This document shows positions 1-6,971 of a stretch of 15,761 nucleotides of DNA, one piece after another. Under the pieces are notes generated by a model, which was given only the letters and a program-made list of their open reading frames with translations, was not told the DNA's origin and did not search any database. Source of the stretch: Desulfarculus sp. (GTDB lineage Bacteria; Desulfobacterota; Desulfarculia; Desulfarculales; Desulfarculaceae); assembly GCA_020216625.1 (NCBI GenBank), contig JAIUYB010000005.1, positions 1 to 15,761 on the forward strand, read 5' to 3'. Position numbers and translations under genes: made by a program. Each line of letters opens with the position of its first letter. Position 1 is the first letter of the stretch.

Positions 1-526
1 CCCCAGCTCCCAGAATCGCCACCCGCCCGCGGCGGACGCCGGGCACCCCGCCCAGCAGCACTCCCCGGCCGCCCTGGGTCCGCTCCAGGAAATGGGCCCC
101 GGCCTGCACCGCCATGCGGCCGGCCACCTCGCTCATGGGGGTGAGCAGGGGCAGGCTGCCGTCGGCGAGCTGAATGGTCTCATAGGCCACCGCGGTCACC
201 CGTTGTCGGGCCAGTTCCCGGGCCAGATCCGGGGCGGCGGCCAGGTGCAGGTAGGTGAACAGGGTCAGCCCCGGCCGGAGGTGCCGGAACTCGGGCGCGA
301 TGGGCTCCTTGACCTTGACCACCATCTCGGCCGCCCAGGCCTGGTCCGCGTCCCCCAGGCTGGCCCCGGCCGCCAGGTATTCGGCGTCCTCGATGCCCGC
401 GCCCAGCCCGGCCCCGGCCTCCACCACCACCTGGTGTCCGGCCTGGACCAGGGCCCGCGCTCCAGCCGGCACCAGGCCCACCCGGTATTCCTCGGCCTTG
501 GTCTCCCGTGGCACCCCTATCCGCAT
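1..526 (-). CDS. ald: Alanine dehydrogenase, N-terminal part (cut by window edge)
   Basis: Catalyses NAD-dependent reversible deamination of L-alanine to pyruvate and ammonia in the cytoplasm. About 175 residues are visible of a family length near 370. The protein opens with [20 protein letters not shown], the usual alanine dehydrogenase / transhydrogenase-alpha start, with the substrate-contact Arg at residue 15. VVKVKEP carries the family's active-site Lys (K73), and TYLHLA carries the catalytic His (H94). The visible part ends in VAILGAG, the first strand and start of the glycine-rich NAD loop. The start is the ATG at 526, preceded six bases away by GGAGGAGG on the minus strand. The gene reads leftward, away from the gene-free stretch at 527-1424. 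A transhydrogenase alpha subunit shares this N-terminal fold and cannot be fully excluded without the missing C-terminal half, but the motif set favours Ald. Confidence 0.9.
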   Translation of the reverse strand, partial: MRIGVPRETKAEEYRVGLVPAGARALVQAGHQVVVEAGAGLGAGIEDAEYLAAGASLGDADQAWAAEMVVKVKEPIAPEFRHLRPGLTLFTYLHLAAAPDLARELARQRVTAVAYETIQLADGSLPLLTPMSEVAGRMAVQAGAHFLERTQGGRGVLLGGVPGVRRGRVAILGAG

Positions 527-731
527 CTCGCGCCTCCTCCCGGCGGACCCAGCCCCGCCCCACGCCGCTTATGGTCACCCTCGCTGACGCCGCCCCTGGC
601 CACCTCGCGCACACCGCCAAGGATCACCGCCTGGTTTGCAATATGTTGTCACTGTCGGCCGCCATCCACCAAGGCATTTTCGCGACCCAGCCTCTCCGCC
701 ACTCCTCCCGGGCCCCTCCTCCGATTTGCCC

Positions 732-1128
732 GCCAGCCAGACCCACTTTCCCACCGCGCTTGCGCGCCGGTCACCGGCTTTTCTCCATCCCACCCCGCCT
801 TTTCCACCCTCCGACCGTGGCAAGGCCGACTTTTTCCACCGCCAGCCAACCCACAGCCTCCCCACGCCACCGCGATCCCCGGTTATATCCACCGCCGTCG
901 GCCAGCCAACCCCCGGCTTTTCCGCCAGCGCATGCCCAATTCCTCTATCTCTCGCCCCTCCCTCTCCCCTTTGCCAGACGGTTTTTCCGCCAGCCTCGGC
1001 CAGCCAACCCGGATTTTTCCCGCATGGCTGCACCAATTATTTCCCATTAACCACCTGAACTCCACCAGCCACCACGGATGGTTTCTCCTTTGTTCAGGTC
1101 AGTTGCGTATGTTTTCCACTTTTCCACC
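732..1128. repeat. Irregular array of GCCAGCCAACCC and TTTTCC(A/G)CC motifs
   Basis: Two short motifs recur. GCCAGCCAACCC is exact at 841-852, 901-912 and 999-1010, with a variant (GCCAGCCAGACC) at about 733-743. Runs of three to five T followed by CC(A/G/C)CC or close variants occur near 747, 779, 800, 831, 883 (TTATATCCACC), 918, 982, 1014 and as a tandem pair at 1112-1128. The copies at 895-926 and 993-1023 are similar over about 30 bases. Unit spacing is uneven (roughly 109, 60 and 98 bases), so this is neither CRISPR nor a simple tandem repeat. The T-run motif resembles a relaxed DnaA box (TTWTNCACA) but ends in C rather than A in almost every copy. A protein-binding array or a degenerated repeat family both fit; the function is unknown. 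Confidence 0.55.
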
Positions 1129-1220
1129 GCAAATTATGCGCTCTCAAGACCCTTGAGCGCCGAAACCATTCCACCATCGCCGCCGCCATCCAGCCTCCCG
1201 GCCAGGCCAAGCCAAGACCC

Positions 1221-1280
1221 CTGGGGCCATGGGCGGGACGGGGTCCAGCGACCCCTGTCGCCGCGGTGGCCAGAGGCCCC
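1221..1280. other. Nested GC-rich stem-loop, possible structured RNA
   Basis: The outer arms GGGGCC (1223-1228) and GGCCCC (1275-1280), with GGCCA/TGGCC also complementary, enclose an inner hairpin. The inner hairpin has GGGGTC (about 1239-1244) and GACCCC (about 1249-1254) around the tetraloop CAGC, extended by imperfect GGCG/CGCC pairing. It lies about 75 bases upstream of the -35 box of the PAS-GGDEF-EAL gene, so that promoter would not transcribe it. It could be a terminator-like fold for a transcript from the array region, part of a small RNA, or chance in GC-rich DNA. Confidence 0.25.
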
Positions 1281-1356
1281 ACATCCACCACCTCCTGGAG
1301 GGTCGGCGGCGGCCGGCTTTGCTTGCGAGGTGGGGTGGCGGCAAATGAAATGGCGG

Positions 1357-1386
1357 TTTACATCGATGCGCGGCATGGGCGATAAT
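1357..1386 (+). promoter_or_regulatory. Sigma70-type promoter for the PAS-GGDEF-EAL gene
   Basis: TTTACA at 1357-1362 (five of six matches to TTGACA) and GATAAT at 1381-1386 (five of six matches to TATAAT) are separated by 18 bases. Transcription would start near 1393 and leave a leader of about 30 bases before the ATG at 1425. It stands out as the most AT-rich spot in the surrounding sequence. Confidence 0.5.
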
Positions 1387-1424
1387 TATCCATTCCAAAT
1401 ACCACCAAAGCTCACGGAGCCGGC

Positions 1425-4400
1425 ATGTCCCAGGACAACCTGCCCCCCGGCCGCCGAGCAAAGGGCGCTCACGGCCCTGCCGCGCCATCGTCCCCGTCCG
1501 AGGCCGAACTGGCCCGGATCAAAAAAACCCTGGGTCCGGCAGGCCATGACGAGGCCAGCCTGACCCGTCTGGTCTACAGCGAGGCCCACTACCGCACCCT
1601 CTTCGAGACCGCCGGCGACGCCATCTTCATCCTGGCCGACGGTCGTTTGCTGGACTGCAATCCCCGCAGCCTGGAAATCTTCAATTGCTCACGCCCGGAG
1701 ATCATCGGCCGGACGCCGGCCGATCTTTCCCCGGCCGTCCAACCCGATGGACGCCCCTCGGACGCGGCCTTCGACGAGCTGGCGGCTCGGGCCAAGGCCG
1801 GCGAATCACTGCGCTACACCTGGCGGCACCGCCGTTGCGATGGCCAGGACTTCGAGACCGAGGTCAGCCTCAACCAGGTGATCATCCAGGGGCAGCCCTA
1901 CCTGCTGGCGGTGGTGCGCGACATCTCCCAGCAAGTGGCGGCCGAGACCTCCCTGCGCCGCAGCGAGGAGCGCTTCCGCCGCCTGAGCGAGAACGCGCCG
2001 GACATCATCTACACTCTCGATGAGAAGGGGGCCTTCACCTACGTCAATCCGGCCTGGACCCGGATCCTGGGCCACCCGGCGGAGGAGGTCCTGGGCCGCT
2101 ATTTCGTGGATTTCGCTCCGCCCGGGGCCGCCGGCAAACTGGCCGGTCTGTTCAAGAGCATCCGCGACGGCCACCAGACCCAGTACCTGACCGACGAGTT
2201 GAAGCATCGGGACGGCGGCACCCGCCTGTTCGCCATGAGCGGCGGGCCCAATCTGGACGACGCCGGCCGGGTGACGGGCATGGTGGGCATGCTCAAGGAC
2301 GTCACCGAGCAGACCCGGGCCCAACAGGCCCTGCGCGCCTCCGAGGAGCGTCTGCGGGCGGCCCTGGAGTGCGCGCCGGACCCGGTGGTGATCTATGACC
2401 TGGAGGGACGCTTCCAGTATCTCAACCCGGCCTTCACCCGCATCATGGGCTGGCAGCCCGAGGAGCTATTAGGCCGACGCCCCGGGTTCATCCCCAGCGA
2501 CGAGGAGGACGCCACCCAAGCCTTCTACGCCCGGGTCCTGGCCGGGGAGACGGTCAGCGCCTTCCGCGGCCGCCGCCGCACCAAGGATGGCCGCCTGGTC
2601 CATGTCTCCTTGAGCGGCGCGGCCCTATTGGACGAAGCGGGCCAGCCCACCGGCATGGTGGTTACCCTGCGCGACATCACCCAGCGGGTGTTGGCCGAGC
2701 AGGCCCTGCGCAAGAGCGAGGCCAGCCTGGCCCGGGCCCAGCGGATGGCCAAACTGGGCAATTGGGAGCTGGATTTGGCCAGCCGGGCGCTGACCTGCTC
2801 GGCCGAGGTCTACCGCATCTACGGCATCGACACGCCCAACAGCCCCATCACCCTCAACCGCTTTCTGCGCGCGGTGCATCCCGAGGATCTGGACATGGTG
2901 CGCGAGCACCTGGAGATGGTCATCCATCTTCATCATCCACTCTCCCTGGAGCATCGGATCCTGCGCCCCGACGGTCAGGAGCGCATCGTCAACCAGCAGG
3001 CCGAGTTGGAGTTGGACGCCAGCGGCAAGGGCCTGCGCCTGGTGGGCGCGGTGCAGGACATCACCCGCCGTCGCCGCTCCGAAGAGCAGATGCGGCTGTT
3101 GGCGCGGGTTTTCGAAAACACCGTGGAAGGCATCCTGGTCACCGACACCCAGGGCGTGATCCAGATGGTCAACCGGGCCTTCAGCGACATCACCGGCTAC
3201 AGCGCGGTGGAGGCGGTGGGCAACAATCCCCGCCTGCTCAACTCCCGTCACCACCCGCCGGAGTTTTTCGGTCAGATGTGGCGGGATCTAGCGGAAAAGG
3301 GGCACTGGCAGGGCGAGATCTGGAACCGGCGCAAAAACGGTGAGGCCTATCCGGAGTGGCTGACCATCACCGCCATCAAGGACTCCCAAAACCGCACCGC
3401 CCACTATGTCGGGGTGTTCCATGACATAACCGAGGCCAAGCGCAGCCAGGAGAAGATATCCTACCAGGCCTATCACGACGCATTGACCGGGCTGCCCAAC
3501 CGGATGCTGTTCAACGACCGGCTCAAGGTGGCCCTTGCCCAGGCCCAGCGTCGGGGCCGGGGGTTGTCGATCCTTTTCTTGGATCTGGACAACTTCAAGA
3601 CCATCAACGACAGCCTGGGCCACGCCGTCGGAGACCTGCTGCTGCAACAGGTGGCCAAGCGCCTGGTGCGTTGGGTACGCGAGGAGGACACGGTGGCCCG
3701 CCTGGGCGGCGACGAGTTCATCATGCTGTTGAGCGCGGTGGGCGAACCCGACGCGGCGGTGCAGGTGGCCGAGCGCATCCTGGAAACCCTGGCCGAGCCG
3801 ATCCAGATCGGCGACCAGGAGCTGTTCATCACCGCCAGCATCGGCATCACCATCTTCCCCCACGACGGGCTGGAGCCCGAAACCCTGGTGTCCAACGCCG
3901 ACCTGGCCATGTACCGGGCCAAGGGCGAGGGCCGCAACAACTACAAGCTTTTCACCCCGGCCATGAACCAGGTGGTGGTGCGGCGTCTGGAGATGGAGCG
4001 CGCCCTGCGTCGGGCCATCGCCCGCGATGAATTGCTGGTCTTCTATCAACCCAAGGTGGACCTGGACACTGGGTTGGTGGTGGGGTTGGAGGCCCTGGTG
4101 CGCTGGCAGCGTCCGGGCCACGGCCTGGTCTCCCCGGCCGACTTCATCCCCCTGGCCGAGGAGACCGGCCTGATCGTGCCCATTGGCGAATGGGTCCTGC
4201 GCACCGCCTGCGCCCGAACCAAAATCTGGCATGATCAGGGACACCACAGCCTGGGAGTGGCGGTGAACCTGAGCCCGCGCCAGTTCCAGCAACGCAACCT
4301 GGTCCAGACCGTGGCCCAGGTGCTGGAGGAGACCCTCCTGGATCCGTCCTGCCTGGAGTTGGAGGTGACCGAGAGCGTGTTGATGCACAGCGTCGAGGAT

Positions 4401-4784
4401 GCCATCCGCACCATGCAGGATCTGGCGGACCTGGGCGTTAAGCTGTTCATGGACGACTTCGGTCGCGGATACTCCAGCCTCTATCACCTCAAACGCTTTC
4501 CCATGCAGGCGTTGAAGATCGACCGCTCCTTCGTCCAGGATGTCACCAGCAATCCCAGCGACGCCTCCATCGTCAACACCATCATCAGCATGGGACGCAG
4601 CCTCAACCTCCAGGTGGTGGCCGAGGGCGTGGAAACCCAGGAGCAGTTGGAGTTCCTGCGCGCCAATCAGTGTCACCAGATGCAGGGGTTTCTGTTCAGC
4701 CGACCGGTGCCCGACGATGAAATCAGCCAGATCCTGAGCCAGGAGCGTCAGCGCCGCCAGGCTGGAAGCCAGGCCCGGGGCTAG
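1425..4784 (+). CDS. PAS(x5)-GGDEF-EAL c-di-GMP synthase/phosphodiesterase
   Basis: A bifunctional-type c-di-GMP enzyme of 1119 residues. Five PAS domains follow in order at roughly 56-170, 181-296, 306-420, 436-550 and 557-672, each ending in the usual DIT/DVT linker. GGDEF (about 683-840) has an intact GGDEF motif at 761-765 and an RxxD inhibitory site at 752-755 with the standard five-residue gap. The EAL domain (about 860-1105) keeps EAL at 889-891, EVTES at 980-984, DDFGRGYSS from 1010 and EGVET at 1067-1071, so both halves look catalytically competent. No signal peptide or membrane segment is seen, so it should be cytoplasmic and sense an internal ligand, redox state or partner through its PAS domains. 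The start is the ATG at 1425 with GGAG five bases upstream. It appears to be monocistronic, from the promoter at 1357-1386. Which activity dominates cannot be read from sequence. Confidence 0.95.
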   Translation: MSQDNLPPGRRAKGAHGPAAPSSPSEAELARIKKTLGPAGHDEASLTRLVYSEAHYRTLFETAGDAIFILADGRLLDCNPRSLEIFNCSRPEIIGRTPADLSPAVQPDGRPSDAAFDELAARAKAGESLRYTWRHRRCDGQDFETEVSLNQVIIQGQPYLLAVVRDISQQVAAETSLRRSEERFRRLSENAPDIIYTLDEKGAFTYVNPAWTRILGHPAEEVLGRYFVDFAPPGAAGKLAGLFKSIRDGHQTQYLTDELKHRDGGTRLFAMSGGPNLDDAGRVTGMVGMLKDVTEQTRAQQALRASEERLRAALECAPDPVVIYDLEGRFQYLNPAFTRIMGWQPEELLGRRPGFIPSDEEDATQAFYARVLAGETVSAFRGRRRTKDGRLVHVSLSGAALLDEAGQPTGMVVTLRDITQRVLAEQALRKSEASLARAQRMAKLGNWELDLASRALTCSAEVYRIYGIDTPNSPITLNRFLRAVHPEDLDMVREHLEMVIHLHHPLSLEHRILRPDGQERIVNQQAELELDASGKGLRLVGAVQDITRRRRSEEQMRLLARVFENTVEGILVTDTQGVIQMVNRAFSDITGYSAVEAVGNNPRLLNSRHHPPEFFGQMWRDLAEKGHWQGEIWNRRKNGEAYPEWLTITAIKDSQNRTAHYVGVFHDITEAKRSQEKISYQAYHDALTGLPNRMLFNDRLKVALAQAQRRGRGLSILFLDLDNFKTINDSLGHAVGDLLLQQVAKRLVRWVREEDTVARLGGDEFIMLLSAVGEPDAAVQVAERILETLAEPIQIGDQELFITASIGITIFPHDGLEPETLVSNADLAMYRAKGEGRNNYKLFTPAMNQVVVRRLEMERALRRAIARDELLVFYQPKVDLDTGLVVGLEALVRWQRPGHGLVSPADFIPLAEETGLIVPIGEWVLRTACARTKIWHDQGHHSLGVAVNLSPRQFQQRNLVQTVAQVLEETLLDPSCLELEVTESVLMHSVEDAIRTMQDLADLGVKLFMDDFGRGYSSLYHLKRFPMQALKIDRSFVQDVTSNPSDASIVNTIISMGRSLNLQVVAEGVETQEQLEFLRANQCHQMQGFLFSRPVPDDEISQILSQERQRRQAGSQARG

Positions 4785-4886
4785 TTCGATCCCACCCAGG
4801 CCTCCACCAGGCTCGGCCCCCCACCGCGCCCATCCTTTCCCCGCCTCGCCTTGGCATCCTTCGCACTCGCCGCAGAACACACGCAG

Positions 4887-4933
4887 TTGATTTTAGTTAG
4901 TGTGCTAAAGTTATCTGTGTTAATTATTATATT
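4887..4933 (+). promoter_or_regulatory. AT-rich promoter/operator zone upstream of the SH3b gene
   Basis: Positions 4880-4970 are strikingly AT-rich against a background near two-thirds GC. TTGATT (4887-4892) could be a -35 box and TATATT (4928-4933) a -10 box, but they are too far apart to form one promoter, so the exact elements are uncertain. Direct repeats TGTGCTAA (4901-4908) and TGTGTTAA (4916-4923), 15 bases apart, and a weak inverted repeat TTTAG/CTAAA around 4892-4909 could be operator half-sites. Confidence 0.35.
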
Positions 4934-4985
4934 GTTGTCGCTAGCCTGCATATCCTTGCCATATTAAATTGGAGGACATCGACGC

Positions 4986-5477
4986 ATGACTCGCCGCAAA
5001 CCAGACATCGCCAATCGCCGGCCGCTCCTGGCCCTTTCGGCCCTGGTGCTTTGTCTGTCCATTCCCGTCGTCCGCGCCGGCGCCGCCCACGCGGCCAGCC
5101 AAATTCTGGCCGTGACCGCCAAAGAAGCCCACTTCCGCGCCGGACCTTCCACCAGATCCGAGGTGCTCTTCACCATGGACCGTTACTATCCGGTTAGGGT
5201 GCTGCAAGCAAAGGGCGACTGGCTGCGGGTGGTGGATTTCGAGAACTACCGGGCCTGGGTCCATCGCTCGCTGCTGGGCGGGATCAAGGCGGTGGTGGTC
5301 AAGGTCGATATCGTCAATATCCGCGACCGGCCCGGCCTAGACGGACGGGTGGTGTTCAAGGCCAAACGCTACGTGCCCTTCAAGGTATTGTCGCGGCAGA
5401 AGGATTGGCTGAAGGTGCGGCACGACGACGGCGATGTCGGCTGGCTGAAACGAACTCTGGTCTGGGGGCGCTATTAG
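4986..5477 (+). CDS. Secreted protein with two bacterial SH3 (SH3b) domains
   Basis: A 163-residue exported protein. The N-terminus has basic residues, a hydrophobic stretch (about 13-29) and an Ala-rich region ending AAHAAS, giving a likely signal-peptidase cleavage near residue 37. Two SH3b repeats follow, about 40-97 (core AHFRAGPST...DWLRV...AWVHRSLL) and about 103-158 (core VNIRDRPG...DWLKV...GWLKRTLV). SH3b domains usually bind cell-wall peptide or act as scaffolds in the periplasm; no catalytic domain is attached. The start is the ATG at 4986, with GGAGG at 4971-4975, ten bases away. It is separated by 200 bases from the c-di-GMP gene upstream. Its stop codon (5475-5477) overlaps that of the convergent flavoprotein gene. 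The fold assignment is confident; the cellular role is unknown. Confidence 0.85.
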   Translation: MTRRKPDIANRRPLLALSALVLCLSIPVVRAGAAHAASQILAVTAKEAHFRAGPSTRSEVLFTMDRYYPVRVLQAKGDWLRVVDFENYRAWVHRSLLGGIKAVVVKVDIVNIRDRPGLDGRVVFKAKRYVPFKVLSRQKDWLKVRHDDGDVGWLKRTLVWGRY

Positions 5478-6214
5478 CTCCCAGTCCGGTTGCCGGCGTC
5501 CGCCTTGGCCAGGCGCTGGCGGCACACCTCCTCGTACTCCCGCCCGATCTCCAGGTATTGATCCACGCTCAGCGGCGGCCGGTTGATGGCCGCGACCAGG
5601 GGATCTCCCAACTCGCCCTCCCGGGCCAGTTCGCGACCGGCTCGGCGCAGCAGCTCCAAGTGGCTCTCCAGGGCCTCGGGCCGCATCTGCAGGGCGATGG
5701 AGCCGGGCACGCACAGCTCGGCCAGGGGTCGGGCGCCAAAGTTGGCGGCCTGGGCCCGGAAATTGGCGATCAGGGGCGCGAAGGTGGCCGGCTCCGGGAA
5801 GCCGCTGGTGGCCAGGAGCAAAAAGTCCCGGGGCATGGACCACCACAGGGGATGGCGGATTCGGCCCTGGTGGTCGCGGGTCAGGAAGGGCTCAAGACAG
5901 CAGATCATGCGGTCCAGCACCGCCTTTAGCTGAGCGGGATAGCCGTCGGTGTAGACCGGCGCGGCCAGAACCAACAGGCTGGCCTGACGCAAGCCTTCCA
6001 CCACCCGGTCCATGTCGTCGCGTTGGGCGCAGACTCCAGGAGTCTTGAACATGCAGGCCAGGCAGGCGGCGCAGGGAGCGACCTTGATCTGATTCGCCTC
6101 CAACACCTCCAGCCTGGCTCCGCCCGCCGCCAACCCCTCGCCCAGGGCCTTGAGCAGCCGGCCGGTGACCCCGCGCCCGCCTCTGGCGCTGCCGTTGATG
6201 GCCAGGACCTCCAT
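5474..6214 (-). CDS. Isf-like iron-sulfur flavoprotein / NADPH-dependent FMN reductase family
   Basis: A flavodoxin-fold protein of 246 residues, probably a cytoplasmic electron carrier or reductase. MEVLAINGSARGGRGVTGRL has the GSxRxxxxT loop that binds FMN phosphate (residues 8-17), and LVLAAPVYTDGYPAQLKAVLDR (80-102) matches the second FMN-binding segment. Four cysteines at 48, 51, 54 and 62 (CX2CX2CX7C) followed by RDDM match the compact cluster motif of Isf proteins, which are known to hold a 4Fe-4S cluster and FMN. The C-terminal third is divergent. The start is the ATG at 6214, preceded by GGGAGG. It lies 26 bases downstream of mntP on the same strand, so the two are likely co-transcribed. 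The 3' end overlaps the SH3b gene by four bases. The natural electron donor and acceptor are unknown. Confidence 0.85.
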   Translation of the reverse strand: MEVLAINGSARGGRGVTGRLLKALGEGLAAGGARLEVLEANQIKVAPCAACLACMFKTPGVCAQRDDMDRVVEGLRQASLLVLAAPVYTDGYPAQLKAVLDRMICCLEPFLTRDHQGRIRHPLWWSMPRDFLLLATSGFPEPATFAPLIANFRAQAANFGARPLAELCVPGSIALQMRPEALESHLELLRRAGRELAREGELGDPLVAAINRPPLSVDQYLEIGREYEEVCRQRLAKADAGNRTGS

Positions 6215-6240
6215 TCGCCCTCCCTTTATTCAGGCTTCGC

Positions 6241-6792
6241 CTACCCGACAAGCAGTTTGCCGCCAATGGCGATCAGGATCAAGCCTCCGGCCAAGCCCAT
6301 GCGATGTCCGAAGCGGGCGCTCAGCCGCCGCCCGAGGGTCATGGCGGCCCAGGTCATGGCCGCCGCCACCAGCCCGATGATCACCGCCGCCAAGCCAATT
6401 CCGCCCCCCACCAGTCCCAGGCTGAAACCAACCCCCAAGGCGTCGATGCTGGTGGCCAGGCTGAGCATCACCAGGCTCCAGCCCTTGGTGGGGTCCGCAC
6501 AGGCCGACGCGTCCTCCTCCGGAATGGGCGCCAGGCTCTCCCGGATCATGCGCCCGCCCAGGAAGACCAGCACCGCGCAGGCCAGCCAAGGCCCCCATTG
6601 GCTGGTGAACTCGGCCACGCCTTGACCCAGCAGCCAGCCCAGCACCGGCATCGCGAACTGGAAGAAACCAAAGTGGAAGGCCAGGCGAAAGACCTGGCGT
6701 GGGCCATGGAAGCGGCAGCCCACCGCCAGGCCCACCGCGAAGGCGTCGCAGCCCAGGGCCACCGCCAAGCCCAGGTTCTCCATGTAGGTCAC
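6241..6792 (-). CDS. mntP: Putative manganese efflux pump MntP
   Basis: A membrane exporter of 183 residues with about six hydrophobic segments, the normal size for MntP, which expels Mn(II) across the inner membrane. The two homologous halves each carry a conserved acidic residue in a membrane helix: CDAFAVGLAVG (Asp16) and TSIDALGVGFSLG (Asp117), as expected for the internally duplicated family. The best start is the GTG at 6792, because GGGAGAG lies about eight bases upstream; the in-frame ATG at 6783 lacks a well-placed site. It is the first gene of a likely two-gene unit with the Isf-like flavoprotein. I looked for the yybP-ykoY manganese riboswitch in the roughly 170 bases upstream and could not recognise one, although a perfect GGCGA-TT-TCGCC hairpin lies at 6860-6871. 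Confidence 0.88.
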   Translation of the reverse strand: MTYMENLGLAVALGCDAFAVGLAVGCRFHGPRQVFRLAFHFGFFQFAMPVLGWLLGQGVAEFTSQWGPWLACAVLVFLGGRMIRESLAPIPEEDASACADPTKGWSLVMLSLATSIDALGVGFSLGLVGGGIGLAAVIIGLVAAAMTWAAMTLGRRLSARFGHRMGLAGGLILIAIGGKLLVG

Positions 6793-6971
6793 GAATTGTC
6801 TCTCCCAGCGAAATAGGGCATATTATGGTGCGCGGATTGGCGTTTTCGGCCTCGGCGCCGGCGATTTCGCCTTGCCGTACCGGCTGCCATGGTGGAAAGT
6901 ATACACAAGATCGTCGATGCTCGTTGGGATAGGAGACGAATCCATTCTCCAATCCCCGCGTGGAGTTGGAT
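6793..6971. promoter_or_regulatory. Divergent intergenic region, mntP / pseudo-receiver GGDEF gene
   Basis: This 179-base gap must hold promoters for both divergent genes. AT-rich spots are TATTAT at 6821-6826 and TATAC around 6900-6904 (reads TATACT on the minus strand), but neither has a convincing -35 partner at 16-18 bases. A perfect GGCGA-TT-TCGCC hairpin sits at 6860-6871, flanked by GCCGG/CCGGC. No known riboswitch was recognised. Confidence 0.3.

Larger units (their letters stand above)
527..1424. other. Gene-free, pyrimidine-rich intergenic region
   Basis: This gap of nearly 900 bases lies between ald (minus) and the PAS-GGDEF-EAL gene (plus), so both flanking genes read away from it. 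Several frames are open here, but they overlap each other, are rich in Pro/Ser/Arg, share no recognisable domain and lack convincing ribosome binding sites. I attribute them to low stop-codon density in C-rich sequence. Roughly 640-1070 is C+T-rich on the plus strand and carries the motif array listed separately. Positions 1143-1157 contain a short inverted repeat (CTCAAG-ACC-CTTGAG), 1221-1280 a nested stem-loop, and 1357-1386 a promoter for the downstream gene. I recognise no tRNA or known riboswitch. The promoter of ald should also lie at the left end, but no clear -35/-10 pair was found. Confidence 0.7.

Noticed and set aside
766..782. Intrinsic terminator GCCGG-TCA-CCGGC-TTTT on the plus strand
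   Set aside because: The stem is only five pairs, the T-run is part of the repeated motif, and no plus-strand gene ends upstream.
732..1128. CRISPR array
   Set aside because: The conserved unit is only 12 bases, spacing is irregular (60 to 109 bases), and no cas genes are present.
732..1128. Chromosomal replication origin
   Set aside because: Motifs resemble DnaA boxes but almost all end in C instead of A, there is no clear AT-rich unwinding element and no dnaA, dnaN, gidA or parAB nearby; kept only as one option for the array.
92..1156. Long plus-strand open frame of 354 codons
   Set aside because: It runs antisense to ald and through the C-rich repeat region, gives a His/Gly/Pro-rich peptide with no domain, and several overlapping frames are equally open there.
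1281..1424. c-di-GMP riboswitch in the leader of the PAS-GGDEF-EAL gene
   Set aside because: The conserved core of GEMM-type riboswitches was not recognisable, and the predicted leader is only about 30 bases.
3288..4880. 530-codon minus-strand open frame
   Set aside because: It is exactly antisense to the GGDEF-EAL domains, whose motifs are unmistakable on the plus strand; its His/Gln/Gly-rich composition is typical of an antisense shadow of GC-rich coding DNA.
6793..6960. yybP-ykoY manganese riboswitch before mntP
   Set aside because: The conserved loop sequences could not be found; only a short GGCGA-TT-TCGCC hairpin is present.
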